DNA of 19,129 nucleotides. Source: Elusimicrobiota bacterium. Lineage in GTDB: Bacteria; CG03. How positions within the stretch are numbered: position 1 is the stretch's first letter; each line of letters starts with the position of its first letter. A program made the translations under genes and the position numbers. Positions 1 to 8,552 of the stretch are shown here, piece by piece. The stretch is taken from positions 1 through 19,129 of the forward strand of contig JAGHAG010000009.1 in NCBI GenBank assembly GCA_021161625.1. The letters run 5' to 3'. The notes under the pieces are model-generated. The model saw nothing but the letters and a program-made list of their open reading frames with translations, ran no database searches and was not told the origin of the DNA.

Positions 1-2400
1 ATGAAAGAATACAATTTTAAAGAAATTGAAAAAAAGTGGAAGGATTTTTTTGCATCTCAGAAATTTGTTGAAAATCCTTCTAAAAAAAACTTTTACCTTC
101 TTGAAATGTTCCCCTATCCCTCAGGTGCTCTTCACATGGGACACATGCGAAATTATACCATTGGAGATACATACAAAAGATTTCTTGAAATGAACGGATA
201 CAATGTAATTTATCCAATGGGATATGATGCGTTTGGACTTCCTGCTGAAAATGCTGCAATAAAAAGTGGAGTTGACCCCAGAAAATGGACTTTTTCAAAT
301 ATAGAAAAAATGATGTCCCAGCAAAAACAGATGGGGCTTTCATATCAGTGGGACAGAGTCATTATAACCTGCGAGGAAAATTATTACAGATGGAATCAGT
401 GGTTCTTTTTGAAATTTCTTGAAAAAGGGCTTGCTTACAGAAAAAAAGCACCCATAAACTGGTGTCCTTCCTGTAAAACAGTTCTGGCAAATGAGCAGGT
501 TCACAATGGAAAATGCTGGAGATGTGAGGCAGAGGTTGAAATAAAATCTCTTGAACAGTGGTTTCTAAAAATAACATCCTATGCAGAAGAACTTTTGAAT
601 GACATTGAAACACTTGACTGGCCTGAAAGAGTGAAACTTCAACAGAAAAACTGGCTCGGAAAAAGCGAAGGCGTGAGAATAAAATTTCCTCTTGAAACAG
701 AAGGATTTGTGGAAGTTTTTACCACAAGACCGGATACTCTATGGGGTGCAACTTTTATGGCAATCTCCTGCAACCATCCTGTGCTTGAAAAAATTGCAGA
801 AAATCAGAAAGAAGAAATTGAAAATCTCAAAAAAATTGCACTTACCCAGAGTGAAGAAGAAAAAGAAAAACACGGTGTAAAACTTTCGGTTAAAGCAATA
901 AATCCTGTAACAGGTGAAAAAATTCCAATTTTCGCTGCAAACTTTGTTCTGATGGAATATGGAACAGGTGCAATTATGTGTGTTCCTGCACACGACAAAA
1001 GGGATTTTGCCTTTGCTAAAAAATATAATCTTCCAGTAAGGGTGGTAATAAATCCTCCCGGAGAAAATCTAAACCCTGAAAAAATGCAGGAAGCCTATGT
1101 TGAGGAAGGCATTATTGTAAATTCAGGAAAATTTAACGGAAAAAATTCAAAAGAAGCAATCAGTGAAATAATAGACTTTCTCGAAGAAAAAAAACTCGGC
1201 AGAAGAGAAATTCAATGGAAATTAAGAGATTGGCTTATATCCCGTCAGAGATACTGGGGGACACCAATACCTGTTGTTTACTGTGAGAAATGTGGAATTG
1301 TGCCTGTGCCTGAAAACGAACTTCCTGTGAAACTGCCTCAAAATGTCCGCTTCACAGGTTCAGGAAATCCTCTGGAAAAATGCCAGGAATTTGTAAATAC
1401 AAAATGTCCGAAATGCTCATCTCCTGCAAAAAGAGAAACAGACACCCTTGATACTTTTTTTGACTCCTCGTGGTATTTTTTAAGGTACCTTGACAGCAAA
1501 AATGAGAATCTTCCCTTTGACCCGAAAATTGCAAACAAATACATGCCTGTTGACCAGTATATTGGCGGAATTGAACACGCAACAATGCACCTCATTTATG
1601 CAAGATTTTTTACAAAAGTTCTGCGCGATTTAGGGCTTTTAAAAACTGGCGAGCCCTTTAAAAAACTTCTCTGTCAGGGCATGGTTATAAAAGATGGGGC
1701 AAAAATGTCCAAATCAAAGGGGAATGTTGTAAGTGTTGATGATATTCTTGAAAATTATGGTGCTGATGCAGGACGACTTTTTATTCTTTTTGCCTCTCCA
1801 CCTGAAAGGGACCTTGAATGGTCTGATGAGGGCATAAAGGGATGTGTAAGATTTTTAAATAGGTTCTGGCAGCTGGTTCAGTTTGCATTTTCAGATGAAA
1901 AAGGAGAAAAACTTCCGCAAAAAGAAAAAGACCTTCTCAAGTTAAATCTTTCAAGAACTATAAAAAAGGTAAAAGACGACTTAAAAAATTTCCAGTTTAA
2001 CACTGCTATTGCAGCCATTCAGGAACTCTTAAATTTTGTTCAAAAGTTAAAAAATCTATATTCAAATTTTGAGGAATTAAAGGAAACCTCTAAAATTCTT
2101 GTTCAGCTTCTTCACCCCTTTGCCCCCTTTATTACAATGGAGCTGGCTCAAAGTTTTGAAATCCCGCTTAACAAATTCCCTGAGTATGATGAAAAAATTA
2201 TCAAATCATCTCAAAAAGAGGTTGTCATTCAGGTTAATGGAAAATTAAGAGGGAAAATTTTTGCAAATGAAAGTGAAAGCAAAGATGACCTTTTAAAAAA
2301 AGCACTTGAAAAGGAAAAAATAAAAAAATTTATAACAGGAGAAATTGTAAAAACCGTTTATATTCCGGGAAAAATTTTGAATATTGTTGTTAAATACTAA
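1..2400 (+). CDS. leuS: Leucyl-tRNA synthetase
   Basis: Class I aminoacyl-tRNA synthetase that charges tRNA-Leu with leucine in the cytoplasm. The class signatures are intact: HMGH at residues 45-48 (HIGH motif) and KMSKS at 568-572. A zinc ribbon has Cys155/158/172/175. The CP1 editing domain shows the threonine-rich TTRPDT at 241-246 and the HDKRD segment with Asp332 and Asp335, matching the pair that anchors the misacylated amino acid in the E. coli enzyme. A second Cys-pair cluster lies near residues 429-475, and the C-terminal tRNA-binding domain is present. At 799 residues it is near the short end of the bacterial range but looks complete. The ATG is the first base of the window, so the ribosome binding site and promoter cannot be seen. 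It is followed by 276 non-coding bases and then lptE-holA on the same strand. Confidence 0.98.
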   Translation: MKEYNFKEIEKKWKDFFASQKFVENPSKKNFYLLEMFPYPSGALHMGHMRNYTIGDTYKRFLEMNGYNVIYPMGYDAFGLPAENAAIKSGVDPRKWTFSNIEKMMSQQKQMGLSYQWDRVIITCEENYYRWNQWFFLKFLEKGLAYRKKAPINWCPSCKTVLANEQVHNGKCWRCEAEVEIKSLEQWFLKITSYAEELLNDIETLDWPERVKLQQKNWLGKSEGVRIKFPLETEGFVEVFTTRPDTLWGATFMAISCNHPVLEKIAENQKEEIENLKKIALTQSEEEKEKHGVKLSVKAINPVTGEKIPIFAANFVLMEYGTGAIMCVPAHDKRDFAFAKKYNLPVRVVINPPGENLNPEKMQEAYVEEGIIVNSGKFNGKNSKEAISEIIDFLEEKKLGRREIQWKLRDWLISRQRYWGTPIPVVYCEKCGIVPVPENELPVKLPQNVRFTGSGNPLEKCQEFVNTKCPKCSSPAKRETDTLDTFFDSSWYFLRYLDSKNENLPFDPKIANKYMPVDQYIGGIEHATMHLIYARFFTKVLRDLGLLKTGEPFKKLLCQGMVIKDGAKMSKSKGNVVSVDDILENYGADAGRLFILFASPPERDLEWSDEGIKGCVRFLNRFWQLVQFAFSDEKGEKLPQKEKDLLKLNLSRTIKKVKDDLKNFQFNTAIAAIQELLNFVQKLKNLYSNFEELKETSKILVQLLHPFAPFITMELAQSFEIPLNKFPEYDEKIIKSSQKEVVIQVNGKLRGKIFANESESKDDLLKKALEKEKIKKFITGEIVKTVYIPGKILNIVVKY

Positions 2401-2664
2401 AATGAAAAATGAAAAAATGTATATTGGTGGAAAGGTGGGAAGGCGAGAAAGTGGAAAAGAGTATTAGTGGTAAGGATTAAGAATTAAGGATTAAGTAGCC
2501 GAATTAAAAATTAAAAATGACAGATGAAAAGTGAAGCGAAATTAGGAGATTGGGAGATTAGGAGATTAGGGAAGATCGCGACCCGACGAGGTCGGGGGAG
2601 CATATTTCTATCCACTATCCTCTATCCACTTTCCTCTGTCCACTATTCGCTATTCGCTAAACTG
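2401..2664 (+). repeat. Composite low-complexity repeat, copy 1 (3' of leuS)
   Basis: The leuS-lptE gap is built of short degenerate repeats. In order: GTGGAAAGGT (2427-2436); TTAGTGGTAAGGATT (2464-2478); A/T-rich AATTAAAAAT-type runs (about 2500-2520); four 8-bp units of the ATTAGGAG type (2541-2572); a GC-rich hairpin CCCGAC-GAG-GTCGGG (2582-2596), conspicuous in this AT-rich DNA; then about seven 7-bp pyrimidine-rich units of the CTATCCA/CTATTCG type (2608-2660). The same blocks occur in the same order on the minus strand at 10234-10533, 3' of leuB. No convincing gene is encoded here. An open frame from 2524 runs into lptE, but its first 51 codons are just this repeat. Confidence 0.8.
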
Positions 2665-2672
2665 AAGGGGGG
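2665..2672 (+). promoter_or_regulatory. Ribosome binding site that fixes the lptE start
   Basis: The purine run AAGGGGGG ends four bases before the ATG at 2677 and one base before the ATG at 2674. The spacing favours 2677. It rules out the far-upstream start at 2524, which would put a repeat-derived extension in front of a lipoprotein signal peptide. Confidence 0.6.
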
Positions 2673-2676
2673 AATG

Positions 2677-3180
2677 ATGAAAAAAGTTCTTTTAGCATTT
2701 GTTTTTATACTCTCTGCCTGTGCAGGAGTTTATACGACTGTTGAAATTCTTCCTGACCGAATCCGAACCGTTAAGGTTGAAACTTTCACAAACAAAACCG
2801 TTCTCTATGGAGTTGAGGACCGACTTTATCAAAAAATCGTTGACAAATTTCTTGCTGACGGACGGCTTATCCCTCAAAAGGAAAATGCAGATGCCCATCT
2901 GATTGGTGAAATAAAAAAGTATGAACTAATTCCTTTGAGTTTTGATGAAAATTCTGTTGTTGAGCAGTATAAATTATGGCTTGAGGCAGGATTCAAATTC
3001 ATTGACGCTCAAACAGGAAAAGTTCTCTATGAAGAGGAATACATCCCTATTGATGTGAGATTTCACCCACCCGGTAGCACAGTTCCCGGTATACAGATAC
3101 AAACTGAAACAGAAGCACAGGAAGAGGCAATTGAAGAACTTGCCTCAGAAATTGTCTATAACATCTTAAGATACAAGTAA
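2677..3180 (+). CDS. lptE: LPS-assembly lipoprotein LptE
   Basis: Outer-membrane lipoprotein that plugs and partners the LptD barrel, which inserts lipopolysaccharide into the outer leaflet. The protein of 167 residues begins with a short basic start (MKK), a hydrophobic stretch and the lipobox LSAC, with the lipidated Cys at about residue 14. The mature part has the family pattern: a VETFTNKT strand, a YQKIVDKFLADGRL helix region, ADAHLIGEIKKYE, and a C-terminal acidic helix (TEAQEEAIEELASEI). Length is normal for LptE. The start at 2677 is chosen for its ribosome binding site and intact signal peptide. The next gene, holA, starts inside the stop codon (TAATG). The family is divergent, so the assignment rests on the lipobox, size, the overall pattern and the known leuS-lptE-holA order. 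Confidence 0.85.
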   Translation: MKKVLLAFVFILSACAGVYTTVEILPDRIRTVKVETFTNKTVLYGVEDRLYQKIVDKFLADGRLIPQKENADAHLIGEIKKYELIPLSFDENSVVEQYKLWLEAGFKFIDAQTGKVLYEEEYIPIDVRFHPPGSTVPGIQIQTETEAQEEAIEELASEIVYNILRYK

Positions 3181-4121
3181 TGAAGTGGTGGCAGTTTAAA
3201 AATCAAATAAAAAAAGAACTTAAGCCTGTATATGTTTTCATAGGAAAAAGCGAAAAATTAAAAGAAACAGGATTGAAACTGATTTCAGAAAGATTTTCCA
3301 ATGAAATTATTAAGTTTAATTATGAAAATTCTCCCTCTGAAATTTTAAATGAATTAAATTCAAACTCTCTTTTCTCAAAGAAAAAAATCGTTCTTGTAAA
3401 AGAAGGTGAGAAATTTAAAAAAAATGACCTAAAACAAATTCTTGAATTTCATAAAAGTTCTGATGTAATTCTTGTAATCTTCTGTGACTGGAAGAGGGAA
3501 ATTGTTGATATTTTCAACCAAAAAGATATTGAAAAGGTTGACTGCTTTGAGCCTTTTGCCGATGAAATCAGAAGGTTTATCTTTGAAAAAACATTTTCCC
3601 TCGGGAAGAAAATTGATGAAGATGCAACTTCCCTTCTTATTTCAATCAGCAATGGCAGTTTAAGTGAAGTTGAAAAAAACCTTGATAAAATTTTGCTCTT
3701 CTGCGGGGATGAAAAAAGCATTAATACTGATATGATTTTATCCCTTTCAACATCATCCTATGAGGAAAATGTTTTTGATTTTGTGGAAAAATTTATAAAA
3801 AATCCAAAGCAGAGTGTTTCTAAAATTCCTCACATAGAAAAAAAGGAATACTTTAATTATCTGGGGATGTTGAGAAAACAGATTGAATCAGCCCTTATTT
3901 TAAAAGGATTCTCACAGGAAAAACAGGTATATAAAGGGCTTGAAAAACTCCGCTTAAAAGAAAAAAAAGCCCAGCCCCTTATAAGATTTGCTGAAAGAAA
4001 TTCTTTTGAAAAACTTGAGGAAAGTTTTAAAATCATAAATCTCGGTTTTTTTAGAATAATGCAGGGAAATGAAAATGCTTTTTCAGAAACAATTTTCAAA
4101 CTTTCAAGTGTTCTTGACTAA
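3180..4121 (+). CDS. holA: DNA polymerase III delta subunit
   Basis: Delta subunit of the clamp-loader complex, which opens the beta sliding clamp and loads it on primed DNA. The protein has 313 residues, slightly short for the family (about 330-345). It shows the N-terminal VYVFIGKSEKLK segment in place of the usual Y-hydrophobic-GEE start, the FSKKKIVLVKEGEKFKK strand-turn region, a central helical lid part, and a C-terminal collar-like helical domain with KALEKLRLKEKKA-type helices. Clamp-loader delta has no ATPase motif and none is seen. The ATG overlaps the lptE stop by one base, so translation is probably coupled. The last 18 bases overlap the end of rpsT on the opposite strand. The order lptE-holA-rpsT supports the call. 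Confidence 0.9.
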   Translation: MKWWQFKNQIKKELKPVYVFIGKSEKLKETGLKLISERFSNEIIKFNYENSPSEILNELNSNSLFSKKKIVLVKEGEKFKKNDLKQILEFHKSSDVILVIFCDWKREIVDIFNQKDIEKVDCFEPFADEIRRFIFEKTFSLGKKIDEDATSLLISISNGSLSEVEKNLDKILLFCGDEKSINTDMILSLSTSSYEENVFDFVEKFIKNPKQSVSKIPHIEKKEYFNYLGMLRKQIESALILKGFSQEKQVYKGLEKLRLKEKKAQPLIRFAERNSFEKLEESFKIINLGFFRIMQGNENAFSETIFKLSSVLD

Positions 4122-4376
4122 ATCGGAAAGGCGAGATTTTATTCTGTTGGATTTATTTTTATGATAAATGTTCTTTTTTGCCGCTTTATCAAGCAGGGAC
4201 TGAACTTCCCTGTAAATCTTGCTGGCATCAGGGCTCTTTTCAGCAACTGCTTTTTTAAGGTTTTTTATTTCGCTTTTTATTTTCCTTTTAAGGGTGCGAT
4301 TTTGTTCTCTGCGACGGATATTTTTTCTCGCTTCTTTCATCGCAGAGGTATGCCTGCCTGTTTTTGTTTTTGCCAT
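4104..4376 (-). CDS. rpsT: Small ribosomal subunit protein S20 (bS20)
   Basis: Primary 16S rRNA-binding protein of the 30S subunit. The 90-residue, very basic helical protein has the family start MAKTKTGRHTSAMKEARKN, the RRREQNRTLKRKIKSEIKNL helix, and the C-terminal KAAKKNIYHKNKSNRIKSRLS segment. A strong ribosome binding site, GGAGGG on the minus strand, precedes the ATG. The gene is convergent with holA with an 18-bp tail-to-tail overlap. It is divergent from murJ with only 41 bp between the start codons, so the murJ promoter, if there is one here, must overlap the rpsT 5' end. Plus-strand open frames across this gene are antisense artefacts. Confidence 0.97.
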   Translation of the reverse strand: MAKTKTGRHTSAMKEARKNIRRREQNRTLKRKIKSEIKNLKKAVAEKSPDASKIYREVQSLLDKAAKKNIYHKNKSNRIKSRLSDLVKNT

Positions 4377-4406
4377 AATCCCTCCTCTGCGAAAGATTTA
4401 ATCAAA

Positions 4407-4414
4407 AAGGAGGG
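4407..4414 (+). promoter_or_regulatory. Ribosome binding site of murJ
   Basis: The near-perfect anti-16S sequence AAGGAGGG ends three bases before a TTG codon at 4418. The first ATG in frame lies at 4436, 21 bases away and too far to use it. A second TTG at 4427 is 12 bases away. murJ therefore most probably starts at a TTG. Confidence 0.65.
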
Positions 4415-4417
4415 CAA

Positions 4418-5923
4418 TTGTCAAGTTTGAAAAAAATGCACAAAGGTTTTATAGGGGTTGGCACAGTTACTGCAATTTCAAGGGTTCTGGGATACATAAG
4501 GGATGGATTTATTGCCTATTTTTTTGGGACAAAGTGGCTTGCTGATTCTTTTTTTGTTGCATTCAGGATTCCTAATCTTTTAAGACAGCTTTTAGGTGAA
4601 GGCTCCATGCCTGCTGCATTTATACCAACTTACTGTGAGGTTCTTTCAAAAGAAGAAAAAGAAAGAGCCATGCGCCTTGTGGGAAATATGTTTACGGCTA
4701 TGTTTCTGCTTTCAACAGTTCTTGTTCTTCTGGGTGTTTTTTTTGCACCTCTTGTAGTAAAACTGATTGCGCCTGGTTTTAGAGCTGAAAGCAGACAATT
4801 TTTTACAACAGTTACCCTTGCAAGAATTATGTTTCCAGTGCTCCTTCTTGTAAATATCTCAACAATTGCAATGGGGGTTTTAAATGCAAGAAAATACTTT
4901 ACAATTCCTGCAACAGGCCCCGCCCTCTTCAACCTGACTTTAATTTTTTACTTTCTTCTTTCAAAAAATATCTCAGACGACATTTTGAGGGCCAAATGCC
5001 TTGCAGTTGCCGTTGTTGGAGGATTTGTTGCAAACTTTCTGATAATGCTTCCAGTTCTTTTGAAGGAAAAAGTAACAAAATTGAGATATTTTTATGATGG
5101 TGTTTTTTCCAACAAGGATGTCAAAAAAGTATTTTTGCTTTTGCTTCCTGCTGTTCTGGGTATTTCAATGATGGAGTTAAATGTTTTTGTTGACACCATC
5201 TGTGCCTCTCTCATTGGTGAGGGAACAATCTCTGCCCTTTATTACGCACACAGGGTAAATCAACTTCCTCTTGCTCTTTTTGGGGTTACCATTTCAATGG
5301 TGTCCCTTCCTTTTCTCTCATACTCACAGGCAATGAACAAAAAAGAACAAACATCTTCAGACCTTTTTGGGGCACTCAGCGCATCATATTTTCTAATAAT
5401 TCCATCCATTGTGGGATTGTTCCTGCTAAGTGACGAAATTATAGCTCTGCTTTTTCAGAGGGGACATTTTGTTAAAATCTCAACCATTACAACTGCTGGT
5501 GTTTTAAAATTTTATGCTCTGGGGCTTTTTGCCTTTTCAGGGATAAAAATTTTTGCAAACTATTTCTATTCAAAAAAAGATACAAAAACTCCGGTGATTA
5601 TTGCTGGTTTTTCCTTTCTGATAAATGCCCTGCTTGATGTAATCCTTATGTTTCCTCTGGGTGCAAGGGGGCTTGCTCTTGGCACAAGCATTGCAGCTGC
5701 TTTTAATTTTTTCTGGCTCGGATGGTTGATTCTAAGAGAAACCAATATCCGTCCCGGAAAAAAATTTTTCTTAAATCTCGGAATAATTTTTGTAAGTTCT
5801 GCTGTTATGGCAGTTTTTTTGATTTATTTTAAGAACACTTCTGTAATTTTTAAAATTCCCTTAGGGGCTGTTGTTTATTTTCTTTTCTGGAAAGGTCTTA
5901 ATACAATAGTGAAAAAGAACTAA
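4418..5923 (+). CDS. murJ: Lipid II flippase MurJ (MviN family)
   Basis: Inner-membrane flippase of the MOP superfamily that moves lipid II to the periplasmic side for peptidoglycan synthesis. The 501 residues are consistent with the usual 14 membrane helices. The first helices carry SRVLGYIRD and FRIPNLLRQLLGEGS. Arg22, Arg28, Asp29, Asp43 and Arg56 line up with Arg18, Arg24, Asp25, Asp39 and Arg52 of the E. coli protein, part of the charged cavity needed for transport. The central YYAHRVNQLPLALFGV and LLFQRGHF segments are also typical. Start TTG at 4418 was chosen from the ribosome binding site. The gene is divergent from rpsT and convergent with glycogen phosphorylase downstream. Confidence 0.96.
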   Translation: MSSLKKMHKGFIGVGTVTAISRVLGYIRDGFIAYFFGTKWLADSFFVAFRIPNLLRQLLGEGSMPAAFIPTYCEVLSKEEKERAMRLVGNMFTAMFLLSTVLVLLGVFFAPLVVKLIAPGFRAESRQFFTTVTLARIMFPVLLLVNISTIAMGVLNARKYFTIPATGPALFNLTLIFYFLLSKNISDDILRAKCLAVAVVGGFVANFLIMLPVLLKEKVTKLRYFYDGVFSNKDVKKVFLLLLPAVLGISMMELNVFVDTICASLIGEGTISALYYAHRVNQLPLALFGVTISMVSLPFLSYSQAMNKKEQTSSDLFGALSASYFLIIPSIVGLFLLSDEIIALLFQRGHFVKISTITTAGVLKFYALGLFAFSGIKIFANYFYSKKDTKTPVIIAGFSFLINALLDVILMFPLGARGLALGTSIAAAFNFFWLGWLILRETNIRPGKKFFLNLGIIFVSSAVMAVFLIYFKNTSVIFKIPLGAVVYFLFWKGLNTIVKKN

Positions 5924-5926
5924 ATT

Positions 5927-5959
5927 GTACACTGTTGTACTGATATCGCTCTGCGATAT
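5927..5959. repeat. Two small inverted repeats between convergent genes (possible weak terminator)
   Basis: Two adjacent hairpins fill the gap between the ends of murJ and glgP: GTACA-CTGT-TGTAC (5927-5940) and ATATCGC-TCT-GCGATAT (5943-5959). On the plus strand a short T run follows about 12 bases after the second stem, with no tight U tract. On the minus strand there is none. A bidirectional termination role is plausible from position only. Confidence 0.35.
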
Positions 5960-5991
5960 TGTAAATTTGAATTTTTTGAGGGAACAGAGGT

Positions 5992-8493
5992 TTAAATTTT
6001 TACCTTTACGGGTTTAACATTCCAGATTTTTTCTGAGTATTCCTGTATGGCTCTGTCGCTTGAAAAATATCCTGTATTTGCAATGTTTTTAAGCGCCTTT
6101 TTCTGCCATGCAAGTTTGTCCCTGAAATCCTTATCCACCTTTTTGTGCGTTTCTGCATAACTTCTGAAATCTGCAAGATGAAAATACCTGTCAGGGGCAC
6201 TTCCCTCATAGCCAAAAAGCAAGTTCTGATATATCGGCTTGAAAAGACCCTTATCACCTCTTGAGAAAAGCCCTGATACAAGAGAATCTACAATCGCTTT
6301 TATTTCAGGGTCTTTGTTGTAGTAATCAAAAGGATTGTAGGACATTTTTTTTGTCATTTCCAGAATTTCTTCTGCAGTCAGACCAAATATGTAAATGTTT
6401 TCTCTGCCTACTTTTTCCATAATTTCTATGTTTGCACCGTCAAGAGTTCCAACAATTATTGAGCCATTAAGGGAAAATTTCATATTGCCTGTGCCTGATG
6501 CTTCCCATCCTGCTGTTGAAATCTGTTCGTTTACATCCGAGGCAGGTATTATTTTTTCAGCAAGAGAAACATTGTAGTCAGCAAGAAAAACAACCTTCAA
6601 TTTTTCGTTTATCTGTTTGTCTGTGTTTATAACTTCGGCAACGCCATTAATTAATCTTATGATGAGTTTTGCCATAAAATAACCCGGAGCAGATTTTCCT
6701 GCGAAAACAAAAGTTCGGGGATGAAAATCCATATTGGGGTTTTCCTTCAACTTGTGATAGAGATGAATTATGTGCAAAATATTTAGAAGCTGTCTTTTGT
6801 ATTCGTGCATTCTTTTTATCTGTGCGTCAAAAATTGACTGCGGGTCAACAGAAATTGCAGTTTTTTCCTTTATATAATTTGCAAGGTTTTTCTTGTTTGC
6901 TTCCTTTACTTTGTAAAGAGAAATCAAAAAGTCCTCATCTTCAATAAATTGTTCAAGTTTTTTTAATTCATTGAGATTTCTCACCCATCCGTCTCCAATT
7001 TTTTCAATTATAAGGTCAGAGAGGTAATGATTTGCAACAAGTAACCATCTTCTCTGTGAAATTCCATTTGTAATGTTTAAGAATTTTTCAGGATACATTT
7101 CATGAAAATCTTTAAAAATGTCGTTTTTTAAAATTTTTGTGTGAAGTTTGGAGACCCCGTTTACCTTATGAGAACTTATAATTGCAAGGTTTGCCATTTT
7201 CACCTGTTTGTCTGCTCCATCCTCAACAATGGAAACCCATCTTGCCTTGGCAATGTCGCCAGGGTATTTTCTGGAAACTTCCATAAGAAATCTTCTGTTT
7301 ATTTCATAAACAATCTGAAGATGTCTTGGCAAAAGTTTCTGAAAAAGAGAGATAGGCCATTTTTCAAGTGCTTCAGGAAGAACCGTGTGATTTGTAAAAC
7401 TGAAAGTTTTTACTGTTATTTCCCATGCTTTTTCCCATTTGAGGTTGTAAACATCAAGCAAAAGGCGCATAAGTTCACAGATTGAAAGCGCAGGGTGTGT
7501 GTCATTTAGGTGAATTGCAACTTTCTCAGGGAACTTGTCAAAAGTTTCAAATGTTTTCAAATACCTTCTTATAATATCCTGCAGGGTGGCTGAGACAAAA
7601 AAGTACTCCTGCTTAAATCTGAGTTCTTTCCCTTCATAAATGTTGTCGTTCGGATAAAGAACTTTTGAGATATTTTCGGAAATGTTTTTATCTTCAACGG
7701 CTTTTATGTAATCACCGTGCTGGAAAATGTGAAGGTCAAATTGATTTGATGCTTTTGCGGACCACAAACGCAGAGTGTTTACTGTGTTTGTGCCATAACC
7801 GATTATTGGAATATCAAAGGGAACTGCAAGAATTTTCTGTGTGTTTATCCACCTGAAACGGGGTCTTCCAAATTCGTCTGTTTCTGTGATAACCTCTCCA
7901 CCGAATTCAACTGTCTGAGTATATTCAGGCCTTTCAACTTCCCATGGATAGGTATATTTTAACCATTCTTCTGGCTCTTCCACCTGAAAACCATCTCTTA
8001 TAACCTGTCTGAAAATTCCAAATTCATACCGCAGACCATAGCCATAACCGGGCAATTCCATTGTTGCCATGGAATCCAGAAAGCACGCAGAAAGCCGTCC
8101 CAGACCACCATTGCCCAGCCCTGCATCAGGTTCCAGTTCAATCAATTTTGAAAAGTCACAGCCAGTTTTTTTTACGATGTATTTTACCTCATCAATAATT
8201 TTTAAGTTCAGTATGTTGTTAAGAAGGGCTTTTCCAAGCAAAAATTCCAATGAAAGCCAATAAACCCTTTTTACATCTTCGTTGTAATATGTCTGCTGTG
8301 TTTTGCTCCACCTTTCAACAATTCTGTCTTTTACTGTATAAGCAAGGGCAAGGTATCGGTCAAAATCCGTTGCTGAAAATTCATCTTTTGCCCTTGTATA
8401 ATGAAGATGGTTCATAAACGATAAATAAATTGCAGAGGTATCCATTCTTTTACGGTAATTCTTCCACAGTTCTTTATCGGTGTCTTTTTCCAT
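5992..8493 (-). CDS. glgP: Glycogen/starch/alpha-glucan phosphorylase
   Basis: Glycosyltransferase family 35 enzyme that phosphorolyses terminal alpha-1,4-glucosyl units of glycogen or maltodextrin to glucose 1-phosphate, in the cytoplasm. At 833 residues it is full length. The pyridoxal-phosphate site is intact: EASGTGNMKFSLNG with Lys672 as the Schiff-base lysine (Lys680 in the rabbit muscle enzyme). ELEPDAGLGNGGLGRLSACFLDS near the N-terminus, the VAIHLNDTHPALSI segment and DAQIKRMHEYKRQLLN are all class signatures. GGGAG on the minus strand, six bases before the ATG, sets the start. A sigma70-like promoter lies 29-57 bases upstream. No other glycogen gene is in the window, so the preferred glucan cannot be told from context. 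Confidence 0.97.
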   Translation of the reverse strand: MEKDTDKELWKNYRKRMDTSAIYLSFMNHLHYTRAKDEFSATDFDRYLALAYTVKDRIVERWSKTQQTYYNEDVKRVYWLSLEFLLGKALLNNILNLKIIDEVKYIVKKTGCDFSKLIELEPDAGLGNGGLGRLSACFLDSMATMELPGYGYGLRYEFGIFRQVIRDGFQVEEPEEWLKYTYPWEVERPEYTQTVEFGGEVITETDEFGRPRFRWINTQKILAVPFDIPIIGYGTNTVNTLRLWSAKASNQFDLHIFQHGDYIKAVEDKNISENISKVLYPNDNIYEGKELRFKQEYFFVSATLQDIIRRYLKTFETFDKFPEKVAIHLNDTHPALSICELMRLLLDVYNLKWEKAWEITVKTFSFTNHTVLPEALEKWPISLFQKLLPRHLQIVYEINRRFLMEVSRKYPGDIAKARWVSIVEDGADKQVKMANLAIISSHKVNGVSKLHTKILKNDIFKDFHEMYPEKFLNITNGISQRRWLLVANHYLSDLIIEKIGDGWVRNLNELKKLEQFIEDEDFLISLYKVKEANKKNLANYIKEKTAISVDPQSIFDAQIKRMHEYKRQLLNILHIIHLYHKLKENPNMDFHPRTFVFAGKSAPGYFMAKLIIRLINGVAEVINTDKQINEKLKVVFLADYNVSLAEKIIPASDVNEQISTAGWEASGTGNMKFSLNGSIIVGTLDGANIEIMEKVGRENIYIFGLTAEEILEMTKKMSYNPFDYYNKDPEIKAIVDSLVSGLFSRGDKGLFKPIYQNLLFGYEGSAPDRYFHLADFRSYAETHKKVDKDFRDKLAWQKKALKNIANTGYFSSDRAIQEYSEKIWNVKPVKVKI

Positions 8494-8521
8494 AAAAAAC
8501 TCCCTTTCTTATTTTATCTGG

Positions 8522-8550
8522 ATTTTATAAAAAGATTTTCAGGTTATCAA
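8522..8550 (-). promoter_or_regulatory. Putative sigma70 promoter of glgP
   Basis: On the minus strand: TTGATA (8545-8550), a 17-bp spacer, TAAAAT (8522-8527). Each box matches five of six consensus bases. It would start transcription near 8515, giving a leader of about 22 bases that contains the glgP ribosome binding site. It sits just after the stop of the preceding minus-strand gene, so glgP can be expressed separately from that unit. Confidence 0.5.
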
Positions 8551-8552
8551 TA

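Noticed and set aside
2582..2596. Rho-independent terminator of leuS at the GC-rich hairpin
   Set aside because: The 6-bp stem is followed by GGAGCATA, not a U tract, and it lies about 180 bases past the stop within repeat DNA.
4161..4430. 89-codon plus-strand frame across rpsT and into murJ
   Set aside because: It is antisense to S20, Phe/Cys-rich as expected from the complement of Lys-rich codons, and runs past the murJ start.
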